A stretch of DNA of 8,271 nucleotides from CAZSLZ01 sp964607865. GTDB taxonomy: Bacteria; Vulcanimicrobiota; JAJTBE01; CAZSLZ01. How positions within the stretch are numbered: the first letter of the stretch is position 1; every line of letters begins with the position of its first letter. A program made the position numbers and the translations under genes. The DNA is taken from assembly GCA_964607865.1 (NCBI GenBank), contig CAZSLZ010000139.1, positions 1-8,271 on the forward strand. The letters run 5' to 3'. Positions 1-6,677 of this stretch are shown piece by piece. The notes under the pieces were generated by a model, which ran no database searches, was not told the origin of the DNA, and was given only the letters and a program-made list of their open reading frames with translations.

Positions 1-192
1 ATCACAGGTAAAAGGGTGTACTTCCAATCCCTGGTTATTGCATTCTTCTCTGGTTTTATCCAGTTTATCTTTATGCCGGGCAAGTATTATGGTGGTGGCA
101 CCCTCCCTGGCAAATTTCCGGGCAATTTCCCTGCCCACACCAGAAGAACCTCCCGTAATAAGTGCAATTTTTCCTTCCAATTTCTTACTCAT
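1..192 (-). CDS. Short-chain dehydrogenase/reductase (SDR), N-terminal part, cut by the window edge
   Basis: The first 64 codons of an NAD(P)-dependent oxidoreductase are present; the rest lies off the left edge. The protein opens MSKKLEGKIALITGGSSGVG. This gives a beta-strand followed by the TGxxxGxG dinucleotide-binding motif of classical SDRs (TGGSSGVG, residues 13-20), then the usual helix (REIARKFAREG). The visible part ends in FTCD, the place where classical SDRs carry the Asp that contacts adenine. The ATG at 192-190 is the first start codon after the in-frame stop at 222-220, which also ends the upstream acyltransferase. The SD is poor (a GGCGG-like stretch), so it may be read by coupling across the 27-nt gap. 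The catalytic Ser-Tyr-Lys lies outside the window, so the substrate cannot be inferred. Its position suggests sugar or lipid modification in the glycan cluster, but a FabG-like reductase is equally possible. Confidence 0.9.
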   Translation of the reverse strand, partial: MSKKLEGKIALITGGSSGVGREIARKFAREGATTIILARHKDKLDKTREECNNQGLEVHPFTCD

Positions 193-219
193 ATGCCGCC
201 GAAAGCCTGAATTATATCT

Positions 220-876
220 TTATAAATACTTATCCCCTTCTTTACGTTTCCTTATTGGCTTGCAAGGTACCCCCATTGCCACTGTAAAAGCTTCAATATC
301 TTTCACCACCACCGAACCAGCTCCTATAACAGTGTGCCTGCCTATATTGATTTGATGTATAATGTTGGCACCCAGGCCTATTGCAGAGAATTCACCAATA
401 TTTACATTGCCTCCCACGATTGTTCCAGGGCCAAAAGAAGAATAGTCTTCTAATTTAACATCATGACCCAGGCAGGAACCGGTATTTACAAGACAATGAT
501 TACCGATATTCGAATCGCTCTTTATATGAACATTAGCCATAATCACTGACCCCTCGCCTGTTTCCACATCTCTGCCCATAGAAGCCAGAGGGTGAATGAG
601 AGTAACAAAATTATAAGCTGGATTAATCTTTTTTATTCTCTCCACTATTTTGCTTCTTATCCAGTTATCGCCTATAGCTACAAAACAACCTCTGTTTTTA
701 TTCATTATTTCTTCCAGATTTTGAGTATGGCCAATCACCGGATATCCAAAAAAGGTATCTCCCACCTGGTAGGAATCATCTACAAACCCGCTTATTTTAT
801 ACTGGTTATTTTTTTCAATAATATCAACAATAGCTTTGGCATGGCCACCAGCCCCAACAATAAAAATGTTATTCAT
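220..876 (-). CDS. PglD/NeuD-like sugar O/N-acyltransferase (left-handed beta-helix)
   Basis: This 218-aa cytoplasmic acyltransferase belongs to the NeuD/PglD family, whose members transfer an acetyl group from acetyl-CoA to a nucleotide-linked amino sugar or to a sialic acid. The N-terminal Rossmann-like sugar-binding part has the family signature VGAGGHAKAIVDII (residues 7-20) and VAIGD near 66-70. From about residue 95 it becomes hexapeptide repeats of a left-handed beta-helix (SNIGNH, VNIGEF, INIGRH). His138 in NTGSCLGHD sits where the family's catalytic His is found. The C-terminal MGVPCKPIRK matches the usual GVPAK end of the acyl-CoA site. Its ATG overlaps the stop of the phosphoglycosyl transferase gene (ATGA), with GAAGGGG as SD, so the two are translationally coupled. 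The PglC-PglD order resembles bacillosamine-type pathways, but no dehydratase or aminotransferase is visible here. The exact substrate is unknown. Confidence 0.92.
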   Translation of the reverse strand: MNNIFIVGAGGHAKAIVDIIEKNNQYKISGFVDDSYQVGDTFFGYPVIGHTQNLEEIMNKNRGCFVAIGDNWIRSKIVERIKKINPAYNFVTLIHPLASMGRDVETGEGSVIMANVHIKSDSNIGNHCLVNTGSCLGHDVKLEDYSSFGPGTIVGGNVNIGEFSAIGLGANIIHQINIGRHTVIGAGSVVVKDIEAFTVAMGVPCKPIRKRKEGDKYL

Positions 877-1481
877 TTTTTATCCCCTTCATTCATTTTT
901 CGTTTTTTATCCATATAAACCCCTTCGCCGGAAAATACCACCCTGACGGTTTTTAAAATTATTATAAAATCCAGCCAGAGTGAATAGTTTTTTACATACT
1001 CCACATCATATTCAATTTTTTCCGGCCAGGCCAATAAATTTCTACCTTTTACCACAGCAAGGCTGGTCATGCCCGGTTTCATTTTCAATCTCTGCTTCTG
1101 AAAGCCATCATATTTCTCCACCTGTTCCGGCAGGGTGGGCCGCGGGCCCACAATACTCATATCGCCTTTTAATACATTTATAACCTGGGGTAACTCGTCC
1201 AGGCTCCATCTTCTTAAAAATGCGCCCACCCGGGTTATCCGGGAATCATTACTGACCACCTTTTCCTTCAAACCCATCTGCTGGGCGTTAACCACCATGG
1301 TACGAAACTTGTAAATAGTAAAAAACTTGCCATTCCTGCCAGCTCGTTTTTGCAGAAAGAAAACCGGGCCTGGGGAATCCAGCTTTATAGCAACTGCAAT
1401 CACAACCATAATCGGCCAGATAACTGAAAGGGCAACCAGTGATGCCAGAAAATCTATAATTCTCTTAATTACCAGCTGCAT
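873..1481 (-). CDS. PglC-like phosphoglycosyl transferase (undecaprenyl-phosphate sugar-1-phosphate transferase)
   Basis: This 202-aa monotopic phosphoglycosyl transferase (bacterial sugar transferase family) is of the short PglC-like type, without the N-terminal membrane domain of WbaP-like enzymes. The family moves a sugar-1-phosphate from a UDP-sugar to undecaprenyl phosphate at the inner membrane face, the first step of lipid-linked glycan assembly. Residues 9-33 form the re-entrant membrane helix. It is followed by SPGPVFFLQKRAGRNG (36-51) and YKFRTM (57-62). The catalytic Asp-Glu pair is D95-E96 in RWSLDELPQ, and GDMSIVGPRP (106-115) is the conserved anion-binding stretch. The ATG at 1481 is chosen because GAGGTGG lies just upstream and the conserved domain begins at once. 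An in-frame start at 1598 would add 39 residues read from the upstream gene in another frame. It overlaps the membrane-protein gene by 17 bp and the acyltransferase gene by 4 bp. Confidence 0.94.
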   Translation of the reverse strand: MQLVIKRIIDFLASLVALSVIWPIMVVIAVAIKLDSPGPVFFLQKRAGRNGKFFTIYKFRTMVVNAQQMGLKEKVVSNDSRITRVGAFLRRWSLDELPQVINVLKGDMSIVGPRPTLPEQVEKYDGFQKQRLKMKPGMTSLAVVKGRNLLAWPEKIEYDVEYVKNYSLWLDFIIILKTVRVVFSGEGVYMDKKRKMNEGDKK

Positions 1482-2967
1482 CTGCCACCTCATCCGGGTT
1501 TTTCTCGTCGGGCTCTCCGGGTTGGTCAGGTTCCAGTTGCGGGGCATAAGTATCCTCTTCTGAAAAATTCCATATGAAACAGGCTGCAACAGAAACAAAG
1601 GGCATATAAGTTAGACCCAGGTAATATTTGTTGAGCCCGAAATTAAAGAAGAAGAGAATTGCGGGTATCACCAGAGCCAGAATAATTAAAAACCTGCCCC
1701 AATAAGTTTTCACCAGGTTTCTCAGAGCTAATACTGCCATAATAATAACAAAAATTAAAGAAACCATGGGCCTTGCCACCATAATCCTGCCAAAAAATAC
1801 TGTTTTATAAAACTCAGGCAGATTGATATTAAACCAGATTTTACCAGGACTGATTTCTTGGACATAAGCAGATAATATTTGATAATGAATAAAGAAAACA
1901 ATTGCAAAAGCAATAAGTGGAATTAAAAACAAAAATCTTCGCCAATCCTTTTTTACAAACATGGTAAAAATTGCAAACAAGGCAACAGGAATGAGATAGA
2001 CAGGAAAAACAAGGACTGCCATTGTTAAACCAGCAACTGATAGAAGTTTATTTTCTTTATATATGCCGAATAAGGCAATAAAAAGAAAGAACAACCCCCA
2101 GTATTCAGGAAAAGCAAACCAGAAAGCCAGGGCGCCGAAGTAAAAAATGTAAGATACACTGAATACCGGCACCAGGTTAATTGGTGGAGGCAAATGCGCA
2201 CGGGCAACCTGAAAAGTGAGATAAAAAACAATAACCGAGAACAGCAGATATAAATAGAATATATAAAACCCATTTGGCGGCAGAAAAATTTTCCATAGAT
2301 AAAAAACCACAGGCATAATCCATAACCTGGAGCGGTTCATTATTGTTGTTGGCTCCGACATTCTGGACTGGGCATATTGAAAGGCATCGTAGAAATCATC
2401 CCCTTTTTTCATCAAATAAAAGGTTTTCAGGTAAACAGAATTAAGGTTGTTATAGTTATAATCTCCAGGTTCTTCAGAAATCAAACCGTAAGTTGAAGGG
2501 TTCAAATCTATAATAAAAAAAACAAAATTAAGAACAAACAAAACCAGCAAAAGATAAGTGGCAATTTTTATAATTTTCTTATAAGGTTTCAAGGTCCAGG
2601 CCATACCCCACCCCAGAAGGCCTCCCAACAACCCTATTAAAGCTGGTAATATAAAAGAAAGCATAACAGCCTGTCTTTCCAGCAGAAAAAAGTAAACCAT
2701 AAAAGAGGGGATTTCATCAAAAACTGGTGGTTGAGGGGGTACCGCAAAATAGGCCGCCCCCAGAACCGATATTAAAACTACAAATACACCCCATATTTTT
2801 TTCCCCGGTAAAACATAAGTAATAATAAAACTCGTTACTATGGCAATAATCAAATAAACAAAGGGCGCCAGGGAATAACTGAGCGTGGAATAAACAACAA
2901 CGGAAAATGCAAATCCCAGAATAAGTTTAATTATGTTTTCCTGATTTAACTCAAGTTCTTTAAACAA
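1465..2967 (-). CDS. Polytopic membrane protein, possibly a GT-C-type glycosyltransferase or glycan polymerase
   Basis: This is a 500-aa integral membrane protein with roughly 11-13 hydrophobic segments. Four or five lie in residues 14-153 and the rest run from about 215 to 467. Between them (about 154-212) is a long hydrophilic loop containing PGDYNYNNLNSVYLKTFYLM and KKGDDFYDAF. This layout (Asp/Tyr-rich external loop, many helices, and FPEYWGLFF near 286-294) resembles GT-C glycosyltransferases, but no diagnostic motif is certain. The last 33 residues are a soluble acidic Pro/Glu/Asp tail. The start is placed at TTG 2967, 5 nt after AGGAG (2977-2973). An earlier in-frame TTG at 2994 has no SD. 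It is the first gene after the terminator at 3089-3113, and its stop overlaps the phosphoglycosyl transferase gene by 17 bp. A glycan-assembly role is inferred mainly from these neighbours. A Wzy-like polymerase or a ligase are alternatives. Confidence 0.85.
   Translation of the reverse strand: MFKELELNQENIIKLILGFAFSVVVYSTLSYSLAPFVYLIIAIVTSFIITYVLPGKKIWGVFVVLISVLGAAYFAVPPQPPVFDEIPSFMVYFFLLERQAVMLSFILPALIGLLGGLLGWGMAWTLKPYKKIIKIATYLLLVLFVLNFVFFIIDLNPSTYGLISEEPGDYNYNNLNSVYLKTFYLMKKGDDFYDAFQYAQSRMSEPTTIMNRSRLWIMPVVFYLWKIFLPPNGFYIFYLYLLFSVIVFYLTFQVARAHLPPPINLVPVFSVSYIFYFGALAFWFAFPEYWGLFFLFIALFGIYKENKLLSVAGLTMAVLVFPVYLIPVALFAIFTMFVKKDWRRFLFLIPLIAFAIVFFIHYQILSAYVQEISPGKIWFNINLPEFYKTVFFGRIMVARPMVSLIFVIIMAVLALRNLVKTYWGRFLIILALVIPAILFFFNFGLNKYYLGLTYMPFVSVAACFIWNFSEEDTYAPQLEPDQPGEPDEKNPDEVADAAGN
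1485..1491 (-). promoter_or_regulatory. Shine-Dalgarno site deciding the start of the phosphoglycosyl transferase
   Basis: GAGGTGG ends 3 nt before ATG 1481, leaving 6 nt from AGG to the start. It sits within the 3' end of the membrane-protein gene, which supports coupled translation and rejects the longer in-frame start at 1598. Confidence 0.75.
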
Positions 2968-2972
2968 AATTA

Positions 2973-2977
2973 CTCCT
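2973..2977 (-). promoter_or_regulatory. Shine-Dalgarno site deciding the start of the membrane protein
   Basis: AGGAG is followed after 5 nt (TAATT) by TTG at 2967. It lies inside the longer in-frame reading that begins at TTG 2994, so it argues for the shorter 500-aa protein. Confidence 0.7.
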
Positions 2978-3088
2978 GAAAAAGAAAAATACAATTACCA
3001 ATAAAATAATTTTGTATGATTTCTCTGAACAATAAAAAAAACCTACATCGTGCTTGAGGATTATTGAATAATAAAAATACATTGAATT

Positions 3089-3113
3089 AAAAAAAGCCAC
3101 CGGATGTGGCTTT
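3089..3113 (-). terminator. Intrinsic terminator ending the signalling operon
   Basis: Read on the minus strand, AAAGCCAC pairs perfectly with GTGGCTTT across the 5-nt loop ATCCG. The stem's last three T's continue into a run of seven T's (3095-3089). It begins 3 nt after the stop of the TPR-Roadblock gene (TAA at 3119-3117) and about 120 nt before the membrane-protein start. It is therefore placed to end the signalling operon and separate it from the glycan genes. Confidence 0.9.
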
Positions 3114-3116
3114 AAA

Positions 3117-4544
3117 TTATTCGGGTAAGGTTTCAAACAATTCCAGCAACCGGCCAAGGCTTTTTTCCACACTGTATTTGACAGCTCCGAAATTTGCTCC
3201 GGTATGCCCTATAACAATCAGGTTAATTTCATCGGTTATGGGATGCAACACCATTAAGCCTTTTTTAAATTCAATAACCCAATAACTTAATTTTTGTAAA
3301 TCCTGGCTGTGATTGAATTTAAAATTTACCAGGTACTGCAAGGCATCTATAATTTCATTGCTGAATTCTTCTCTATTTAGAACCTCGGAATTTATGTTCT
3401 GAACAAAGTGTCCGGTTCCATCCATAATTATTGAAGTTGAAATACCCCGGGTCTTGTTAATATTCTCCAATACTTCATTCAGTTGGCCTGATATGCATTC
3501 ATAAAAATTCAATCTATCTGGAGAAACCTTTGTCTCTTCAGCAGGTTCTTCTATTTCTTCAACCTCTGTAACTTCGTCATGTTCTTCAGTTTCCTCCATT
3601 TCCGGAGTGTCCTCAGAGGCTTCTTCCAGGGTTTCTTCATCTGTTATTTCCCAGGATTCTTCCGTAATTTCTTCTTCAGGCCCTTCAGTTTCCATTTCTT
3701 CCAGAAGAATATCAGGGGTTTCCGACTCAATTTCCTCTTCGGATGGTTCCTTCTCTACTTCGCTTTCTATTTCCACAATAGCTTCAGCCTGTTCTTCCAA
3801 CTCCTGAAGTTCCTGGAGCTCCTCTTCAACAGTTTCCCCGTTTTCAGTTTCCACATATTCAGCTGATGGAACTTCCTCGGTAAGGGGCATTACCTGTTCA
3901 ATTTCAGGAATTATGCCTTCCACTTCCTGGGTAGTTATCTCTTCAATGGAATCATCAATCATTGATTCCAGATCGCCGAGGGTTTCGTCAGCAAGTTTAA
4001 CCCTTTGTTGAGCTTTGCTTTTATTGTAATAGATAATAGGATTATCGCTTTCTTCCAGTTGGCGGTCGTAATCTTCAATTAACTGGTTAAACTTGCGTTT
4101 TGCCAGTTCATATTGTTTTTTCAAAATTCCAACTCTTCTGGAAGAAGATTTAAATTGGAGATGAGATTCCAGAGCTGGTTTAACATCCTCGGGAATACCA
4201 AAATTACGCTCTATCTTTTTTAAAAGCAGATGAGCTTCTATGTGATCGGATTCCAGGTTAAAAATATTTATTATCTCATTTAGAGCGTCAATGAAATGAT
4301 CAGTAAAGAAATAAATCTTTGCCAATGCAACCCTTATTTCAGTAACTTCAGGATTTATTCTTACCAGTTTCTGGTAAGTTTTCAAAGCTTCCAGCCGGTT
4401 GCCCCTTCGCAAATTAGCTTCGGCATAAGCCATCATTACTGAAATATCGTTGGGATTGTGTTCCAGTATTTTCTTAAATTTTTCTATCTGGCTATCCAAA
4501 AAAGTCTGAACCTGTTTGTCAATTGGATTATCTATGGTGGAAAT
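3117..4544 (-). CDS. TPR / acidic-linker / Roadblock-LC7 protein, probable ATT start
   Basis: Positions here count from the proposed ATT start at 4544 (475 aa); the first conventional start is TTG 4499 (460 aa). Residues about 33-110 hold two clear and one partial TPR repeats (DISVMMAYAEANLRRG..EALKTYQKLVRINP, then a second with ALAKIYFFTDHFIDAL), a protein-binding scaffold. A basic coiled-coil-like stretch follows (about 141-165). A low-complexity linker (196-345) has 58 Glu in 150 residues. The C-terminal ~125 residues form a Roadblock/LC7 domain, with the hallmark IVIGHTGANFGAVKYSVEKS, parallel to GANLGRIRLEL in the small Roadblock protein of the same operon. There is no signal peptide or membrane segment, so it is probably cytoplasmic. 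The perfect SD AAAGGAGG lies 8 nt before ATT, whereas TTG 4499 has no good SD. It is last in the operon, directly before the terminator. A role as scaffold linking the kinase/receiver pair to a Roadblock/GTPase system is inference. Confidence 0.88.
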   Translation of the reverse strand: MSTIDNPIDKQVQTFLDSQIEKFKKILEHNPNDISVMMAYAEANLRRGNRLEALKTYQKLVRINPEVTEIRVALAKIYFFTDHFIDALNEIINIFNLESDHIEAHLLLKKIERNFGIPEDVKPALESHLQFKSSSRRVGILKKQYELAKRKFNQLIEDYDRQLEESDNPIIYYNKSKAQQRVKLADETLGDLESMIDDSIEEITTQEVEGIIPEIEQVMPLTEEVPSAEYVETENGETVEEELQELQELEEQAEAIVEIESEVEKEPSEEEIESETPDILLEEMETEGPEEEITEESWEITDEETLEEASEDTPEMEETEEHDEVTEVEEIEEPAEETKVSPDRLNFYECISGQLNEVLENINKTRGISTSIIMDGTGHFVQNINSEVLNREEFSNEIIDALQYLVNFKFNHSQDLQKLSYWVIEFKKGLMVLHPITDEINLIVIGHTGANFGAVKYSVEKSLGRLLELFETLPE

Positions 4545-4549
4545 CGGAA

Positions 4550-6172
4550 TTACCTCCTTTGTGAGTCTTCAAGAGGCAGAGTAAACTTGAAGTTACTCCC
4601 TTTGCCCAATTCGCTTTCTACCCAAATCTTTCCTCCAAAACCTTCAATAATATATTTTACAGTGGCCAAACCCAATCCCGTACCGCCGGTTTCCCGGGTC
4701 AGAGAATTATCTACACGGTAAAACTTTTCAAAAACTTTTACACAGGATTCGGCAGAAAGCCCAACTCCCTGATCTTTTACACTTACAATAATAAATTGTT
4801 CATCGGATTCACTGCAAACAACTATTTCTCCTCCTTCCGGAGAATATTTAATGGCATTGGAAACAAGATTGGTAAGGACATTGGTGAAAAGATCCCTGTC
4901 AATAAGAATTATCGGCAGTTCGCTCTTATTATTATAAACAATTTCGTGCTTTTCTACCTGGCCTTCAAAAATTGTCAGGATGTCAGGAATCAAATCCTCC
5001 AGTTTCACAGGCTCCAGGTTTACCTCTATCTGTCCCGATTCCAGTTTGGATATATCCAGCAGATTATCAATCAACCGGGTCAACCTTCGGGAATCTTTTA
5101 ATATAATGTTTAAATACCTGTCCCGGCGCGATTTCTCATAATCCCTGGAAAGCATGAGCTCGGTAAAACCTTCTATGGAGGTAAGAGGAGTTCGTAATTC
5201 ATGACTTACCATGGAAACAAATTCGGTTTTCATCTTATCTATTCGTTTCATCTCAGTAATGTTGTGTATTACAACAACAATACCTTCATGACGTTCATCG
5301 CCCCAGCCCATACCGTTGGCAATTATGCTGAAATACATTTCCTCGCCGTCGAAAGTAAGGATAACATCTTTCTTGAACCTTATATTCTGATCATATACAG
5401 CTTTGTATATTTCATCAAACTGGCACTGGCCGGGAAACAGGCTGTTGAAATGCTTCATCAATAAATCCATTTCAGGTTTCTGCAGCATTTTACAACCCGC
5501 TTTATTTATAAGAACTATACTCCCGTAAGGATCAGTAACTATTACACCGTCAGCCATACTGGAAAGAATTGTTTCAATCTTTAACTTTTCCCGCCTGATA
5601 TCCTCGTTAAGCTGTTGCAATTCGCGGGATTTCTGAAGTTGAAGTTCGTATTGGGCGGCATTTTCGATAGCCATGCCCACATGATCGGCAATAAGGGAAA
5701 CCAGGTATTTATCCCCTTCATCGTAAGCTATGGGGTTACTTCTTCGAAGCATTAAAACACCGATCATTTTGCCCCGGCTTCTGAGAGGTACCGCCAGTGA
5801 AGAATAAATAGAATCTTTTCTATCCACAACTTTTTTAAATCGGGGGTCTTTTACCTTACCGTCCAGTTGAAGAATTTGTCCGGTTTCAAAAACCCAGCCT
5901 GCAATTCCCTCACCAGGCTTTACTACAGTTTTTTTAACAATTTCTTCAGGAAGGCCCCGTGCCACCCGTATTTTCAGAAAACCCTTTTCATTAGCCATCA
6001 TTACTGAACCGGCCTCAGCTTCAAAAAGGGATAAAGTTTCTCTCAGAATAATATCAAGAACCTTATCGAGATCCAGGGTAGAATTAACCGCTTTTCCAAT
6101 TTCAAAAAGAGCCAGAAGCTCAGATTTTTGTAAACTTGCGGTGATATTCTGGTTGTTCAACTTTTGCTCCAC
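4550..6172 (-). CDS. Soluble sensor histidine kinase, GAF-PAS-HisKA-HATPase
   Basis: This 540-aa hybrid-free histidine kinase has no membrane segment, so it probably senses a cytoplasmic signal. Residues 33-175 are a GAF domain (KPGEGIAGWVFETGQ at 85-99, SLAVPL at 125-130). A coiled-coil stretch (about 176-200) leads to a PAS domain (200-308; ILSSMADGVIVTDPYGSIVLINK). The HisKA domain has the H-box SHELRTPL with the phosphoacceptor His324. The ATPase domain shows the N box (NLVSNAIKY, 435-443), G1 (DQGVGL, 467-472), F box (FEKFYR, 481-486) and G2 (GGTGLGL, 496-502), so all catalytic boxes are intact. The start is GTG 6172, with GGGA 6 nt upstream. The likely partner is the receiver protein encoded just before it, across a gap of about 100 nt. 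The ligand of GAF or PAS cannot be told; the GAF/PAS cores show no obvious haem or flavin signature. Confidence 0.95.
   Translation of the reverse strand: MEQKLNNQNITASLQKSELLALFEIGKAVNSTLDLDKVLDIILRETLSLFEAEAGSVMMANEKGFLKIRVARGLPEEIVKKTVVKPGEGIAGWVFETGQILQLDGKVKDPRFKKVVDRKDSIYSSLAVPLRSRGKMIGVLMLRRSNPIAYDEGDKYLVSLIADHVGMAIENAAQYELQLQKSRELQQLNEDIRREKLKIETILSSMADGVIVTDPYGSIVLINKAGCKMLQKPEMDLLMKHFNSLFPGQCQFDEIYKAVYDQNIRFKKDVILTFDGEEMYFSIIANGMGWGDERHEGIVVVIHNITEMKRIDKMKTEFVSMVSHELRTPLTSIEGFTELMLSRDYEKSRRDRYLNIILKDSRRLTRLIDNLLDISKLESGQIEVNLEPVKLEDLIPDILTIFEGQVEKHEIVYNNKSELPIILIDRDLFTNVLTNLVSNAIKYSPEGGEIVVCSESDEQFIIVSVKDQGVGLSAESCVKVFEKFYRVDNSLTRETGGTGLGLATVKYIIEGFGGKIWVESELGKGSNFKFTLPLEDSQRR
4553..4560 (-). 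promoter_or_regulatory. Perfect Shine-Dalgarno AAAGGAGG inside the end of the kinase gene
   Basis: AAAGGAGG supplies the last two Arg codons (AGG AGG) of the histidine kinase, and the kinase stop TAA follows immediately at 4552-4550. The only suitably spaced codon in the downstream reading frame is ATT at 4544 (8-nt spacer). No ATG, GTG or TTG exists in that frame between its upstream stop (4571-4569) and TTG 4499. This suggests termination-reinitiation coupling. Confidence 0.75.
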
Positions 6173-6211
6173 AAACTATCCCTACTTTACTAACAAAAAT
6201 AATAAATAATG

Positions 6212-6246
6212 AAAAAACCTACAGAAAAAAATAGGCTTTGCCAGCC
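6212..6246 (-). terminator. Candidate weak terminator/attenuator between response regulator and kinase
   Basis: The roughly 100-nt gap holds two overlapping, mutually exclusive hairpins on the minus strand. The first is GGCT-GGCAA-AGCC (6246-6234), followed by TA and seven T's. The second is AAAGCCTA (6239-6232) pairing with TAGGTTTT across a 10-nt U-rich loop with one G-U pair, followed by more T's (down to 6212). Both stems are short, so strength is doubtful. Such an element could lower kinase expression relative to the receiver. Chance pairing in an AT-rich gap is the alternative. Confidence 0.35.
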
Positions 6247-6272
6247 AGAGTGTTACTTGAATTTCTAATCGG

Positions 6273-6641
6273 TTACGACAGCCTCTCTTCGAGTTCGGTA
6301 AGCAGTCTCAGAGGGCTGAAAGGTTTGGTCATATAGGAATCAGCGCCAGCCTGAAAGCCTTTTACCTTGTCAACTTCCTGCCTTTTTGCGGTAAGCATTA
6401 CTATGGGAATGGAAGAAGTGTTTTCATTACCTTTAAGGGCTTTGCAAACTTCATACCCATCCATTTTTGGTAACATTACATCCAATAATATTAAATCAGG
6501 CAACTCATCGGTAGCTTTATCCAGAGCTTCCTGGCCATCATAAGCTTCCAGAATATCGTAATCGGTATCCTCCAGACAAACTCTCACCAATTCAACGATA
6601 TGAGCTTCGTCATCTACAATTAAAACTTTTTTCCTGTCCAA
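6273..6641 (-). CDS. Single-domain CheY-like response regulator
   Basis: This 122-aa protein is a receiver domain only, with no DNA-binding or enzymatic output. The acidic pocket is D10-D11, the phosphorylated residue is D54 (LILLDVMLPKMDGYEV), the switch Thr is T84 (PIVMLTAK) and the conserved Lys is K106 (YMTKPFSP). Every residue needed for Mg2+ binding and phosphorylation is intact. A stand-alone receiver next to a kinase normally acts by protein-protein contact or as a phosphorelay step. Plausible partners here are the Roadblock, DUF4388 or TPR proteins of the operon (inference). The start is TTG 6641, set by AAAGGAG (6656-6650) with an 8-nt spacer. The gene follows the Roadblock gene after 36 nt and precedes the kinase gene by about 100 nt. 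Confidence 0.95.
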   Translation of the reverse strand: MDRKKVLIVDDEAHIVELVRVCLEDTDYDILEAYDGQEALDKATDELPDLILLDVMLPKMDGYEVCKALKGNENTSSIPIVMLTAKRQEVDKVKGFQAGADSYMTKPFSPLRLLTELEERLS

Positions 6642-6649
6642 GAAAATTG

Positions 6650-6656
6650 CTCCTTT
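6650..6656 (-). promoter_or_regulatory. Shine-Dalgarno AAAGGAG for the TTG-started response regulator
   Basis: AAAGGAG lies 8 nt before TTG 6641, the codon where the receiver fold begins (MDRKKVLIVDDE). This spacing gives an in-window precedent for strong SDs driving non-ATG starts. Confidence 0.75.
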
Positions 6657-6677
6657 CCAGTCACTATTATCTATATA

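Noticed and set aside
592..918. Plus-strand open frames across the acyltransferase and transferase genes
   Set aside because: They overlap minus-strand genes with clear family motifs, and have no recognisable domain or SD.
1482..1598. A 39-residue N-terminal extension of the phosphoglycosyl transferase
   Set aside because: It is the 3' part of the membrane-protein gene read in another frame. The conserved domain begins at ATG 1481, which has its own GAGGTGG SD.
2968..2994. An earlier TTG start (2994) for the membrane protein
   Set aside because: No SD precedes it, while AGGAG lies inside this stretch and is correctly spaced for TTG 2967.
3003..3032. A possible promoter (TTGTTC, 18 nt, TATTTT) before the glycan genes
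   Set aside because: A promoter must exist somewhere after the terminator, but these boxes match consensus only weakly in very AT-rich DNA, so the site is not called.
3063..3087. Short direct repeat ATTGAAT, twice, about 18 nt apart
   Set aside because: Two 7-nt AT-rich copies in an AT-rich gap are expected by chance and match no known operator.
2960..3172. A 70-residue minus-strand frame spanning the terminator and the gap
   Set aside because: It runs through the intrinsic terminator hairpin, has no SD and reads as low-complexity AT-rich sequence.
3579..3866. Plus-strand open frames rich in Phe or Ser opposite the TPR-Roadblock gene
   Set aside because: They are antisense readings of the Glu-rich linker (GAA/GAG codons give TTC/CTC on the other strand), with low-complexity composition and no SD.
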